Source: Pelargonium nanum (taxonomy: Eukaryota > Streptophyta > Magnoliopsida > Geraniales > Geraniaceae). Taken from it: DNA of 35,089 nucleotides. The position numbers were made by a program, and so were the translations under genes. Of this stretch, positions 1 to 11,736 are shown one piece after another. Below the pieces are notes generated by a model. It saw only the letters and a program-made list of their open reading frames with translations, was not told the DNA's origin and ran no database searches. Location: contig JAYMTF010000492.1 in the NCBI GenBank assembly GCA_036897485.1, positions 1 to 35,089 on the forward strand, in the 5' to 3' direction. Within the stretch, counting starts at the first letter, position 1. Every line of letters starts with the position of its first letter.

Positions 1-162
1 GTCGTCCTCACTACGCACCTCGGGTCCTAACGTGAGATCCGAAATACCCATTGACACGTCCCCCTCCACAACCATTTTCCGCCAACCCGAATCTTTTAGC
101 CATGAAAGTGCTTCCCTTGCAGATTGTAATTTCTCTTCTTTCTTTTTATTATGTGTGCACTG
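1..162 (-). pseudogene. RNase H-like (RVT_3-type) fragment cut by the window edge
   Basis: On the minus strand a frame is open from 162 down to base 1, after a TGA at 165-163. It contains AREALSWLKDSGWRKMVVEGD-like sequence at about 120-58. The pattern, an AREAL helix followed by a VVEGD strand ending in an acidic residue, resembles the RNase H-like domain of plant non-LTR retroelements and their domesticated relatives. What follows (VSMGISDLTLG) does not look like the usual continuation. There is no start codon before the similarity and the piece runs off the window. It is probably a retroelement fossil; an exon of a real gene to the left cannot be excluded. Confidence 0.35.
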
Positions 163-319
163 TCATTTTGCGAATATGACAATTCATGAGTTAAATAGTA
201 TAATATATTTTATGTCAAAAATGTTAGTTTGAGACAAGATGACTCGTCGCAATTTATTGCTTAGGTTTTAATACTAGTTGATGGGAAAATAAAATACACT
301 AATTTATAGTTTAAGAGAT

Positions 320-365
320 AACAATAATAACAATAATAATAATTTATTATTATTATTATTATTAT
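320..365. repeat. AAT/ATT trinucleotide microsatellite, self-complementary
   Basis: A run of AAT-type units passes directly into a run of TTA-type units, so the two halves are complementary and could form a hairpin. It is a plain AT microsatellite otherwise. Confidence 0.8.
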
Positions 366-2280
366 ATGTATTTTCGGTAATAGAGTGATGTACTTAGGAA
401 GTTTGGATTATGGTTCTACTTAGTATTAAGTGGCTTTTAACATCATCAAAAGGGTGTAATTTCAATACTACACTTTCATGAATCCCAAAAGAGTAATTAA
501 GGTTTCGCCTTTTGGTCACAACAAAGATCTAACAACTAATTATAGCTTATAAGAGGTATTGGTATATGGCTTAGACAAAATCAAAATTGTTCAATAATGT
601 GAAAAATTAATTAGTTTGTCATATTATTCAAAATAAATTAAGCAAAATGGCCATTTGAATGTTTGTAGGGAGATAATATATGTTACTTTCATGACTTTTA
701 TATACTATTAATGAATCTTAAGATCAAAGTGATTGTAAAATATTTTATATAGATGTTATTGTTGGTAGCATCTGTCAATTCATTTGGAGAAAATGAATCA
801 GTTTTGATTTCAAATATGTCATTTTCGAAAAGTTAAACGGATTTATGAAATAAAAATTAAGAATACTTGACATGTTTTATTGAAATAATCAAAAGAACGA
901 CTCCTTATACTTTTTATATTTAAATTTTAGCAGATAAAATGTCAATATTTCAATTACATTTCGTCTAACCTCTAAGGCTTCAATTGTGTCTCGTAAAATA
1001 GTTGTTTAGAATTTTAGTGGATCTTGAAATCGAGTATGTTCAAAGCACAAACCATTATTTTATGATTCAAATAATTAATGTTAAATCCTCATTTATGTAC
1101 TTAATCTTTGAACGTGAGAAAATCATAATCTTTGAATCTTTACATATGGAGATTCATGGGATGTTGTGTAGGGTTAAAGGATAGAAATACACATGGAACA
1201 ATCATTGACTGTAGTTTTGATTCATTTTTGGTTCCATGATTGACTATATTTTTTTAATGGATGCATGATGATGAAAGTCAGTGAATTGGTGCTATGTTTA
1301 TGTGTTTTTTTAAAGAAAACCAAAAGCAAGCCATGAAAGAGCCTTTTTTTTATTGAGGAACTTCCCTATGCTCAAAAGAACTAATTAAACTATTTTCTCC
1401 ACTTATTTTCTTTCTTTAGGATCAATCAACATGCATGATTATATAGAACAACCCAATGAGGTACCATTAAATGTTATCTTAATGTTTATTTTATGATGTG
1501 TTTTTTTAAGCGAGTGAAAACGGATAAATGATATCGTCTACTGCGAACCAGTCTCATTCCAAAGCAAACACATGCTAAGTGCATGAATTCTAGTGCGTTG
1601 CACGGAAGCATTAATTTTTACTTGTGACGTAAAATAAGAGAGTGAATATGAACGGAATATGTTGCATCGAGAAGAAACTAATTCTTCTAAAAAGTTAGAC
1701 AATTATTTTGGAAATAGTAGAGTATAAAATACCAAAACCCATATAGAAAAAAGGAAAGAATATACTACTACCTTACAAGGACAAAGGAGCAACCAATCAT
1801 TTTGAGGATAAGAAAGGGTATCTTATTTTCTTGCTTGCACCATCCACTTGTTTTAGTAATCTATTAAAGACCATGAAAGTGATTGCAGGCTAATTTGGAT
1901 TTTTAGGTAATGCTCTATATCTTATTCTCTTTATTTTGGGATCAATTTAATTATTCTTGTTATAGAAGAGTTGCAAAATTGTGGATATGAACTTGTGTGA
2001 TGTGTGTCTAAAATTGGGTGTATTGTATTGTTTAATTTAATTTGTGACAACTTCTAGCATATAGATTTAAATTTTAATATAGTATGTGTCTATAACTCTA
2101 TATGATTAGAAATATGAAATATGAAAGAAACCCCTAATTCAATCAACTAAATAGTGAAATAAGAGTTTTAATACGCATGTAAATTTATCCGGATACATGT
2201 TTATAATATATTTAAAAGAACTTCAAAATTAATTGTTACGTGTGTCCATGAAATTCAATTGAAACGATTCAATACTAATT

Positions 2281-2455
2281 AAACCCTTTCAAACTAACAC
2301 ACAAAAAAAAACAAAATTTAACAATTATAATGTCATTAAATATTTATTGTGTTACATGAAAACACTTTTCTATACGTTTAGTCGTTCACAAAAGAGTATT
2401 CACTAATCAATCATATAATAAATGCTTATTTATAAATTCACATTGAAATTTTCTC
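2281..2455 (+). repeat. Degenerate direct repeat, copy 1 (partner 2731-2875)
   Basis: The core AATGTCATTAAATATTTAT begins at 2329 and again at 2776 (offset 447), each time followed by a GTGTTACA. Preceding CTTTCAAACTAACACA and CTTCACACTGACACA also correspond. The copies are diverged and AT-rich, so the outer limits are approximate. No coding capacity. Confidence 0.5.
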
Positions 2456-2730
2456 AAATTATGCATCACATATATGTGTTCTAGAATCAATGGTTTTAAT
2501 TTCTCGATCACAAGGCTAAAAATCAATGTCGTATTTAATTACCTTCAAAAAATTCAAAAGCTTATCTACTACGTAACATTGAAACGAGCAATTTCATAAA
2601 GTAACGTATAAATACCATTAAAATTAAAAACTTAACCCGATACATCTTCACCATATACGTAACCAAAAAAATCGGCTATTACGTTTGTATGTATTTTAAA
2701 AGGTTTTAATCCTATGTCTCTAATCCCTAT

Positions 2731-2875
2731 ACTCCCTTCACACTGACACAAGATATACTAAATTTGTGAATATTTAATGTCATTAAATATTTATCGTGTT
2801 ACAAGCAAATATTTCGCAATGCATACACTAAATCATATTTAATATTAATCATATATTTATTCAATATTTCACAAT
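2731..2875 (+). repeat. Degenerate direct repeat, copy 2 (partner 2281-2455)
   Basis: Second copy of the repeat described at 2281-2455, sharing the core at 2776-2803 with a single T/C difference in the following TTAT[T/C]GTGTTACA. Either an old segmental duplication or two members of an AT-rich repeat family. Confidence 0.5.
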
Positions 2876-3354
2876 GTTGTTACCTAAGGTTTTGGATATT
2901 TTTGGTTGTCTTGTGAACAAGTGTTCCATTGATATTCAGAAGAAACCCACCAAAACTTCCATTTCTATGTATTTTGTCTCCATGTAAACACCATATCTAC
3001 AAGTTTAGGTTTGAGATGACACCACCCATTATTATCATCAAATGTGGCTAACCTAATTGATCCAATTACTCCAAATTAGCCCATCCCAATCATTAAAGTT
3101 GAGAAATGACTCATTTTATTGTTTCAAAATTTAATGGACTCCACCTCAGTAATATTGTCACATTATATGAACCCTCTAGAAGATAATAGAAGTTTTAGGG
3201 CTTGATTTTTTCATTAAAAAAAATTATTTTAAAGTAATGAACCACTTATTAGATATTGTACAATAACATTTGTAAACATATGCTGACACTCATTAACTTT
3301 CAATGAATTTATGAGAAAGTGTCGTAACATTATTAGCAATTTTTTCTCTAAACT

Positions 3355-3513
3355 CGATGTTTTTATATCATCAGTTGAGCTACATGACAGGAGGTAGCTC
3401 TCCTTTATAAAATCAAATAACTCACCTCATATATACCGTCAGCAGGAAGACTCGAACTCGAGACCTCGAAAAAAATTCAAAGCGTTTAAACCGCTTGACT
3501 CAATCTACTTTGA
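3355..3513 (-). mobile_element. tRNA-derived SINE, copy A
   Basis: Read on the minus strand, the element starts with a tRNA-like head: a box A-like GAGTCAAGCGGTTTAAACGC near 3506-3485 and a box B AGTTCGAGTC at 3458-3449. A body containing GGAGAGCTACCTCCTGTCAT and then GTAGCTCAAC follows (about 3403-3374). The same body lies in a second element at 31965-32132. The insertion is flanked by TCTAAACT at 3347-3354 and 3514-3521; with two mismatches the match extends to 14 bp (3347-3360 and 3514-3527). It is short, non-coding and mobilised in trans by a LINE if it is what it appears to be. Confidence 0.7.
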
Positions 3514-4290
3514 TCTAAACTTAATGTTAAAACTTAACACACATAAATAGAAAATGTAATTTGTCATACACTTTGTAACATTTTTTTTTTCTTGAAAAAA
3601 AAAAAATTTCTTAATTAAACCACTACCAATCAAACAATGATGTCATGGATTGCAATCCAAAACAAGACAACCTAACTAATTAAATATATATGCAAATCCA
3701 CAGACACTAATTAAATCATTAATATCATATTAGAACAATTAAATTCAAATAGGTACAGCCAGGAACAAAACAAATTGGCCACATAAACAATGGGTCATGA
3801 AGCCATGACCTAACAACAATTATTCTTTATATTGACATTAATTAGTATATGATTATTATTATTCGTCATTATCGTAATGACGATAGATTTTCCGACTAGA
3901 GCACACCCAAAATTTATTCTAATCAATTAATGCCAAATGAGTTTAAATATAAATATATTTTATTTTTGTCACTCAATTATTTACATTATTATCTTCTTGA
4001 AACATCTTGTTTGATTATTATAATTTTAATTTGATCTTAAACTAACATCTTGTTTAAAATTAAATACAAAAAAATACCAATTCTAAATAAAATGAATTGT
4101 TGATGGCGTAAAATAATTTTTAAAATCATAGAATGAATTATACTCCACGATCTCTTTTGTTTTTTATTTGCAAATATTTAAACATAGATACAAAAATAAT
4201 TTTGTTTTTGACGACCGAAATTTTTAATATTGTTATTCCATGAAACCATGCGTGCCATTAAGAAATGCAAATCAAATGTACTAAACAAAC

Positions 4291-4312
4291 AAAATAAATA
4301 AATAAATAAATT
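4291..4312. repeat. (AAAT)n microsatellite
   Basis: About five tandem AAAT units. Confidence 0.85.
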
Positions 4313-5399
4313 ACATAGGCATGGAAGAACACTTGTGGATGCTTCCAAAAATATTAGACAGTGGATATTTTCCGAGTGCTCTTTGAATAATATATACAAC
4401 CACTACACTTTAATTAAGTTGATTAATTCAATAATCATGAATTATTAACAAAACTAGTCGAGGGGCAGCCCGTTTTTTTCCTTTAATTATTATTTTTGTG
4501 GATTATGTTTTTAATTAAGAACGTTGAAGCCGTCATTTTAGAGGTTTCACATCGTTGTTGCAGGCCAACGTTAAATTCAATGGCCGCCTCATAGCATCGA
4601 ATGACAGATAATTTACTGCTAATTTAATAAGATGTCCATTTTATTTTGACAAATTATATAAAAAAAGTTACTAATGTGAAGAAATAACATACTCGTTTTG
4701 AATAAAAATTAAGGAACAAACAAATTATGTTTTATTCCATCTCGCCTTATGAAAATAAGAGGGTTTGGTACAAGTATAAGAAACAATCTCGACGGGTACT
4801 CTGAGAAAATTCATAAAAAGTTAGTTAAAAAACGAAGAAAGCAGTCGAGGTCCAAGAGAAAAAACAAACATAAAAGCACGAGTTGGGTATAAGATTGACA
4901 TATACTCTGGTTTGGACGCCTAGGGCATAGAAGCTATTCTTGTAATTCTTCTCCTCTTCTATGTTTGTTTTGTTGGTATATTGTTTACTCATCATGAATG
5001 TGTTGGATATCTTAATCAATTCGAATCACATGGTGAATGTGGAGAACGTTATGAAAAAATAAATATATGTAGTAATCGATATCTCACAATACGCTTGTTG
5101 ATCAAAAAAGAAAATGATATCTCACAAACTAACATACATTGAATATGAATATTTAATCGAACAAAAAGAGCCGATAAAAATGATAAAACCAAAGAAAGAA
5201 CAAAACTTATTATGTTAAATGATCGGTAAATGATTGAACCACGGCCGACACAAAAGTGTCCAAGCACACAGGTAAACTAAAGCAGTACAAATCAAGACAT
5301 GGAGGAAAGGAAGGTTCTGACCTCTGACTCAGCCTTGACCATGACTCCAAGAATTCTATTGGTAGTTGCAGCCTCCTTCTTGGATGATGCATCATGCCC

Positions 5400-5508
5400 T
5401 CATGTCCTGCATGGCATGACACATAACATGCATGTCACATGGATCATGGTCATGATTGTGCACACATACATACATGACATGACATCCCATGCCATGTCAT
5501 GACATGAG
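5400..5508. repeat. CATG-dense block with a 14-bp perfect palindrome
   Basis: Fourteen CATG tetranucleotides fall within about 110 bp, many as overlapping GACATGACAT units. The stretch 5493-5506 (CATGTCATGACATG) is a perfect palindrome. CATGCATG, an RY-type core, is included. No known family was recognised; it may be a degenerate short tandem repeat. Confidence 0.6.
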
Positions 5509-7634
5509 CAGCAATTGGTGTAGGTGACATGTGGGACACAATATTGTAGTTTGAAAAAGGTTTGGGTTTGGAGGATCTTTTGTTTAAGTGAAATTAACAT
5601 TAGCCCTCCAAAAGGCTAGACATGAAAGGACACTGGTGGGTCCCACTCCTCGTCATGTACACGTGGAGCCGTGTTGGACTTTGGTTTTGCACTCCACTCC
5701 TCTCTCTCCTCAATGCCACTTTCATGATCATTGATCAACCTTATGGCCTAATTGCCCATTCATTGCATTACGTCTCTCCCATGTTCTCTCCATTGTCAAT
5801 ACTTGTGATTTTGACTATTTTGAATGTGTTTCATATGTATCATTTGCAATGTTTGGATTAATTTGGTGATTGTGTTGTAGTAATCGTTTTTAACTATATT
5901 TGAACATGCATAATTTTACACTTTTTTTTTCATCTTTTCTATAAGACAACAAATATTTTGATTTTGATTCCTTATAGCGTCGATGACTTAGCTTGATTGT
6001 TAATGGTTAAGACAAAATCAGTTTAGATTGCACGCAACACCGACAATATGAGACTGGGTAGTAACGATTGAAGTGACATTGTTTTGAATAGCTTATGATG
6101 CTTGTGCATGCGATGTAATCTTTTTTTTTTAAAGCGTGGAGGTGTCGTATCGAGAAATTAAAGAATCTCATAGTAGATATAATGATCACAAGAAGGGTAT
6201 AGAAACAAAAGGATTAGAGCTCTCTTATAAAATACATATCAATTTTATTCAACAAATAGACTGAGTAAAGTATTAGTGAAAAAATGTACAAAATTCATGC
6301 TTATCGATCTTATAAAATTTGTTTAAACTAGATTTGATTTCAGCAAATCTACTGCAAATTCAATTTCTAACTAGTTTTAGCTGAAAACTGTATCACCATA
6401 AGAAAAATGATTATAAGAAACACTTTCGTGCAAATCCTTTCCAAAGTAAAGACATCTTAAATTTTTCAACCTAAACAACGAAAAATAATGTGTGCTTAAT
6501 CATTTATAGGAATAAGACATAGACAACGAATTGTTAAGTAAAATTTTCATTAGCTTATAGAGGCATGTTTTAACCGAATCCTAAAACCGTATGTCTTACA
6601 ATGAACTAGTCAAATCCATTTAAAAAATTATCACAATTTTATCCATATAAATCCATTTTCTTGTCACAAACTTGAATAAGAAAAATAGGCAAAACCTTTT
6701 AGATGACATTTTCCAAATACACATTCTTAGTCCTATAAATGAGTTATATTTGGTCATAGGCATGGATAATGGATTCATTTGTGCATGTCTCTCTCATTGA
6801 TTCACACATTGAGGACATGATGTTCTCTTCTAAGTTCTAACCGGAAACAATATATAAGAAACCAAATCCTTTACGCAATGTAATTAACTTAGCTTTTTAT
6901 TGCACCAACCACATACAAACACAAATGCATACTAAATTCCACTCCTAAAAAAACAAATGACCAAACAAAAGACAAAATCCTAATTTCGGAAAGAATTTAG
7001 TTAGACATCTATGTAGATTAAATGTGTGTTTGGTCTTTATTTCAAATGAGAAAAACTAGTTTATTTGATCAACACATCAACATGTTTTGAAAATCAAATT
7101 GATATTTGACTCTTTTGATTAATCAACATGTTTTGATCAAATTGATTCAACATGTTTGACTTAGAAAATTTGATCAAATTATTGATAGAGCCTATTTTTA
7201 TGTTATTGTTTAGATTTTTTTAGTACTTCGTTATTGATTGTTTGAGGGTTGTCAGTTAACAAAAGATAAAATGTTATTTAAAACTCTTTTTATGTTATCG
7301 TTAAATTCAAGATTAATTTTATGTTTATGACCAATACTTTATATACTTAGTGTTATAAGGTTATTTTCGTACAAATTATATGAACGCTAAGAGCATATTT
7401 TTCTTTTACATTCTTTCAAAAATTAATGTTGTTGAACAAAAAATATTAATGCTTTAAGAACCCCAACTCATTGGATCCTTTTCCCCCCTACCAAATTGAG
7501 ACCTCTTACCTGAAATATGTGAGTGAGTGTTGCTTCACAAGACTGTAAATATTTGCCTTAATTTCACTCCAATGAAACTTCAAACACAAGGCATGTTTTT
7601 ATTTATATAAATATTTTTTATTAAAAAAATAAAA

Positions 7635-7799
7635 TAAATAAACACTCCTGACTCACAGATTCATTATTAAGAATTTAATTTTAGTGATATATGGAATTCC
7701 AAATGAAGATCATGTATATGTATATTCCATTTGGAATTCCATATATCACTAAAATTACATTATTAATAATTAATCATATGAATAATGAGTGTTTATTTA
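7635..7799. repeat. Long foldback element (MITE-like or hairpin RNA locus)
   Basis: Outer arms TAAATAAACACTC (7635-7647) and its exact complement (7787-7799) enclose a partly matching zone and then a perfect 29-bp inverted repeat (7677-7705 against 7728-7756) around a 22-nt loop. The inner arm contains GGAATTCC. The whole is about 165 bp. The structure fits a small foldback MITE or a young hairpin RNA precursor. No clear target-site duplication was found, and the arm does not match any conserved miRNA I know. Confidence 0.7.
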
Positions 7800-10308
7800 A
7801 TGTACTTATTAATTAAATAAAAAATTAAGCAGCACACACAGGCTTGAAAGTTGAAAATGTCTAAGGCCATTTCTGTGAAGTCTTATCCATTTGTGTTCAA
7901 TCATCATGTGTTTGAATTGATTTATTTTACCTTATTAGAATAAATTAACGTTAGCTAACAAACATATTATTTTATGATAATTTTTAAAAAGTAAATAAAA
8001 AGTCTAAAAGTTGATGATATTAAAATTGAAGATAGTGTTGATATATATGTTGACAACCCACATGTTACTCTTTAATGGTCTGGTGTTTGTTGGTATTCAA
8101 TGTCTATTATTGACAAAATTAATAAAGTTAGTCTCATTTTATTTTCAAGTGTTTTTTACTAAACATAAGAAACTTTTTTTTTCCTTCAAAAATCATGACA
8201 AAAAAAAGTGAGTTTGATTTTCTTGACTCCATGTCCTAAGTTTCAGCCTTAGGAACACAACCACCAGCTTCATGCATGTGGTTTTTGACTTTCCATTAGG
8301 GATTAGTTTCAACAAGGGCATGGTTGGTAATTTGGATATGAACTCCCAGGTAATTGAATCTGATATGTATATTGTGAATTGGAGTAGTCTAAATTTAGAC
8401 GCGATCAATTTTTGGATTGGATAAAATGGTCAAATTTGCACTTACTCGTAAAATACCAAACTATCTAAAACCAGTAACCAACTTTCTTTCCAAGTCAAAT
8501 TCGGACTGTACATTACAAACTTGAGCGTGAAATAAAGTCCGACTCGAACTTGAAAATGAACTCTAAATTTTCATTTCTAGACATATAAAATCTACTAATT
8601 GGACACTAGGGTTACGTACGTTGTTGAGCTTGACCGTCATTTCAACTAATTGAGCATTGTTTCGGTTGTGTACTTACCTTCTCCAACTAGATTATCTATA
8701 AACAAAATGACTAAATAATATATGGTTAACACCCATGAAACTTACTCCTTCTAGACATTCTTGGTTCGCAGGAGCAACGAAACTCTTGCAACTTTTACAT
8801 GAGTTTTGGTTAGTTATGAATTACTTCAGCGTCCTTTTTGTTGCACACTATAATTACAAAAACAGTTTTATTCCTAACAGGCACATTCAGTCTCCATATC
8901 TCATATGTAACATAATATGGTTGATACGAATTTGACGTTAGTAGAAAATTAGCTCAACCCGATTGTTTGTTGAGCCGAATTTGATATACACGAACATGCA
9001 TATAAAATAGAATCTTATATTCTTATATTTTATTTTAAATTGAATGGATAACAAGGCCCAATAGATGAAGCATGAGTGTTAATAGCTAGATCATAAAGAA
9101 TGTGAGGCAAACATCTTGGGCCAGACCAGCCCATTACCTATATTTGGGCTGACACGAGGTTATGTAGTTTAAGGTGGATCACACCATCTTGGGCCAGCCC
9201 AGCCCAGCCCATCACCTATATTTGGGAAACATTTTTTTCTTTTTCCTTTTTTATAACCTCTGTTTGGGAAAGTCAATATCCCACAAGTCTAAGTCATACG
9301 TTGACATATTTCCATTGTGATAGTGGACTCCCCGGGCGGTCAAGGGGTGTCGGGTGTTGGAGGTGTCATGAGAGTGGTATGTGCTTGGTGACGCTGCTTG
9401 AAGCTATGACTCGTATGATTTTGTGCTAGGAACTAAAAGCTCCACATTGATATAGTTTTGACCAAGTGTGAGAGCCATCCACATGAGAGAGGAGGCGTGT
9501 CCGAGAATGGGTGAGGGCCATAAGTTGGTGGAGATGTAGGACAACGTTTAGAGTGATCATAACAGAAAATGATACCTTAAATACTTTAAAGTTGCCTAAA
9601 AGTGTTTGAAAAAGTCTGAACCGTGACATGTTTGAATTAGGTTAAGAGAGATAAGCTAATGTCCACACATCTAGGCTTAATCACAAGTGTGGCTAGGATG
9701 CATTTGTTGACACTAGCCTCTTCTTTCTCATTGTGTGATTGGTTGTGTCAATGTGATATGGGACGTGGATTGTGCTAGATCATTCTCATTGACGTTAATG
9801 TCTTCTCTCCTTTAATGCATTGTCATGACCACGGGCATGGGGCATTTTCCACGGCTTTAAGCCATATTTTTCTTCTTCTTTTGATCTAATAGACTTCAGT
9901 TAATTTGGTTTCATACTTTCATGTGCCTTGAAAAAACTTTTTTATAAATTCATATTTAATTCGAGATTCGTATAATAGCACGTGGACTCAAATGTTGATC
10001 TAACGAGACCAAACTATTTTGATAAAACACGTGTCAAAGTCCTAGTAACCAATGTATCTATTTAGTGTTGTATCTCATTCAAGTGAACGAATCTAATCAA
10101 ACCCATTGAATTGTTTTGGTCTAAACTCTTGTTCGAAAATTTTGGACACACCGTGAACATCAAAGTGCCACTCGAGTTATGGACATCCTAGTCTGAAAAT
10201 CCTCAGTCACTAGTTTTATATTGTCTCTTCTACATTGTTTTTTTCTGAGCTCTTCATTGTTATTTATTCCACACCAACAAATAAAAAAAAAATCGAATTT
10301 AAAAAAAA
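7800..10308. other. Intergenic DNA upstream of the acylphosphatase gene
   Basis: No coding exon is recognised. An imperfect repeat beginning CATCTTGGGCCAG occurs at 9112-9148 and 9185-9226. The segment 9300-9650 is less AT-rich than its surroundings and might be old repeat DNA, but I could not assign it. The 200-300 bp before 10309 should hold the acylphosphatase promoter; no convincing TATA box was picked out. Confidence 0.5.
9112..9226 (+). repeat. Imperfect direct repeat (two units, period about 75 bp)
   Basis: CATCTTGGGCCAG followed by AGCCCAT, two variable bases and CCTATATTTGGG occurs twice. The second unit carries extra CCCAG pentamers. Both units contain TGGGCC/AGCCCA motifs. Confidence 0.65.
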
Positions 10309-10962
10309 ATGGCATCATCGTCGTCATCATCAGCAACAATAGCAAATGCAATCTCACAGCCACAGATCAATCTCAGTCTCAATCTCAGGCCCATGACCAC
10401 TCTCAATAACATCCTCCGACAACAACAACACAGAACCAGATTCCTCACTTTCTGGAACTCTCCACACAAATCGATCCACTCTCTTCCACAAACCCTACCC
10501 ATTGTTCCTCTTCGATCTCCTTTCTCCTCCATGGCGTCTCCTCAATCCGACTCAGCCTCGCAACCCTCAGCCAAAACGGTGCGCTTCAATACCCATCTCC
10601 ATTTCACCGTTTCGAATAATGGGTCGCGTCAAAATTTGATTTTTTTTCTTCGATCGAATCGGTGGCGAGAAATTGAGTAATGGGTTTTGTTGTAGGTTAG
10701 GGTTGTGGTGAAGGGTCGAGTGCAGGGTGTTTTCTACAGGAACTGGACAGTGGAGAACGCTAAGCAATTGGGTCTTAATGGTTGGGTTCGGAATCGGAGG
10801 GATGGTTCGGTGGAGGCTCTGTTTTCTGGAAACCCTGAATCGGTGACTGAGATGGAGCAGCGGTGCCGGCGAGGTCCGCCGGCGGCGGTGGTTACTGGGT
10901 TTGAGGTTTTTCCTTCCAACGATGATCCTGGCACTGGATTTGAGCGTAAACAAACAGCTTGA
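10309..10962 (+). CDS. Acylphosphatase with N-terminal extension
   Basis: Acylphosphatase (EC 3.6.1.7) hydrolyses the carboxyl-phosphate bond of acylphosphates. Exons 10309-10578 and 10696-10962 are joined across a 117-bp GT..AG intron in phase 0, giving 178 residues. The domain starts at the exon 2 junction with VRVVVKGRVQGVFYR; R105 and N123 (in GWVRN) are spaced 18 apart, like the catalytic Arg and Asn of the family, and GWVRNRRDGSVEALFSG matches the second signature. The 90-residue extension is rich in Ser, Thr, Gln and Arg with few acidic residues, fitting an organelle transit peptide. A second in-frame ATG at 10531 (MASPQSDSASQ) would give a shorter, cytosolic-type form, so dual targeting by alternative starts is possible but inferred. 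A 128-codon frame on the opposite strand is a shadow. Confidence 0.93.
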
Positions 10963-11066
10963 TCAATGTGTAGAAAAATAATCAGTACATGGATTTTACT
11001 GTTAAAAACATTATTGAGGAGCTATATTTGATGCAGTTGTGAAATGCTGATTTAGCTTGCTGAATA

Positions 11067-11398
11067 ATGATCTCTGAGAATCACAACTTGGTAGTATTTA
11101 ATGAATCTTCAGTTTCTGCTTGATTGATCCTTTGTTTTTGAGTTCTTCGAGTTATAGATAATGAAAGAAACTGAACTGAATTGGATTCACAGTTATGGTT
11201 GTATGGAATATAGTAGTGTCTCGGTAGTCAATAATCTGTTGACATTGCATTCATATTCTCGGAACATGTTTGATTACTTGAGTTTGCGATTTATGAATCT
11301 CTTTTGAGTATAGGAGATGTATTAGAAAGTTTTCTTCTTTGGAGCTCCCACCCTCAGAATTATTAACTCTGGTGACGTTTCGATTAGAATTTTTGGTC
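11067..11398 (+). repeat. Tandem duplication, unit 1 (332 bp)
   Basis: The unit begins ATGATCTCTGAGAATCACAA and is repeated at once from 11399 with high similarity throughout. It carries TTCTTTGGAGCTCCCACCC, CATTCATATTCTCGGAACA and other long shared blocks. It lies about 100 bp past the acylphosphatase stop codon and codes for nothing recognisable. Confidence 0.85.
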
Positions 11399-11736
11399 AT
11401 GATATCTGAGAATCACAATTTAGTAGCAATTAATGAATCTGCAATTTCTGCTTGGTTGATCCTTTATTTTCGAGTTCTTCGATTCATAGATAATGAAAGA
11501 AGCTGAACTGAATGGGATTCGCAGTTATGCATGTATGGAATGTAGTAGTGTATTGATACTTGATAGTCCAGAATCTGTTGACATTGCATTCAGATTCTCG
11601 GAACATGTTTGATTACTTGAGTTTGTGATTTATGAATCTCTTTGAGTATAGAAGATGTATTAGAAAGTTTTCTTCTTTGGAGCTCCCACCCTCAGAATTA
11701 TTAACTCTGGTGACGTTTCGATTAGAATTTTTGTTC
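11399..11736 (+). repeat. Tandem duplication, unit 2 (338 bp)
   Basis: Second unit, beginning ATGATATCTGAGAATCACAA. Small indels and substitutions relative to unit 1 show that the duplication is not brand new. There is no third unit. Confidence 0.85.

Larger units (their letters stand above)
240..3354. other. AT-rich intergenic DNA
   Basis: No coding exon is recognisable on either strand. The stretch holds a trinucleotide repeat tract near 320-365 and the first copy plus most of the second copy of a degenerate direct repeat (2281-2455 and 2731-2875). The short open frames (for example 1002-1184) have no recognisable protein content and AT-driven composition. Confidence 0.6.
3528..7634. other. 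AT-rich intergenic DNA
   Basis: No gene is recognisable. Contents worth marking: an 8-bp-arm hairpin at 3864-3882 (CGTCATTA, loop TCG, TAATGACG), an AAAT microsatellite at about 4291-4312, and a CATG-dense block at 5400-5508. Open frames at 5299-5502 and 5622-5861 cross the CATG block or its flank and show no domain-like content. Confidence 0.55.

Noticed and set aside
3441-3505. Functional tRNA gene, because of box A and box B
   Set aside because: No cloverleaf could be built and the body continues into sequence shared with another copy, so it is a SINE head.
9300-9650. LTR retrotransposon fragment suggested by less AT-rich composition
   Set aside because: No TG..CA ends, primer-binding site or protein similarity could be shown.
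10567-10953. 128-codon minus-strand frame over the acylphosphatase gene
   Set aside because: Antisense shadow of a recognised domain; Pro/Arg/His-rich composition reflects the complementary strand.
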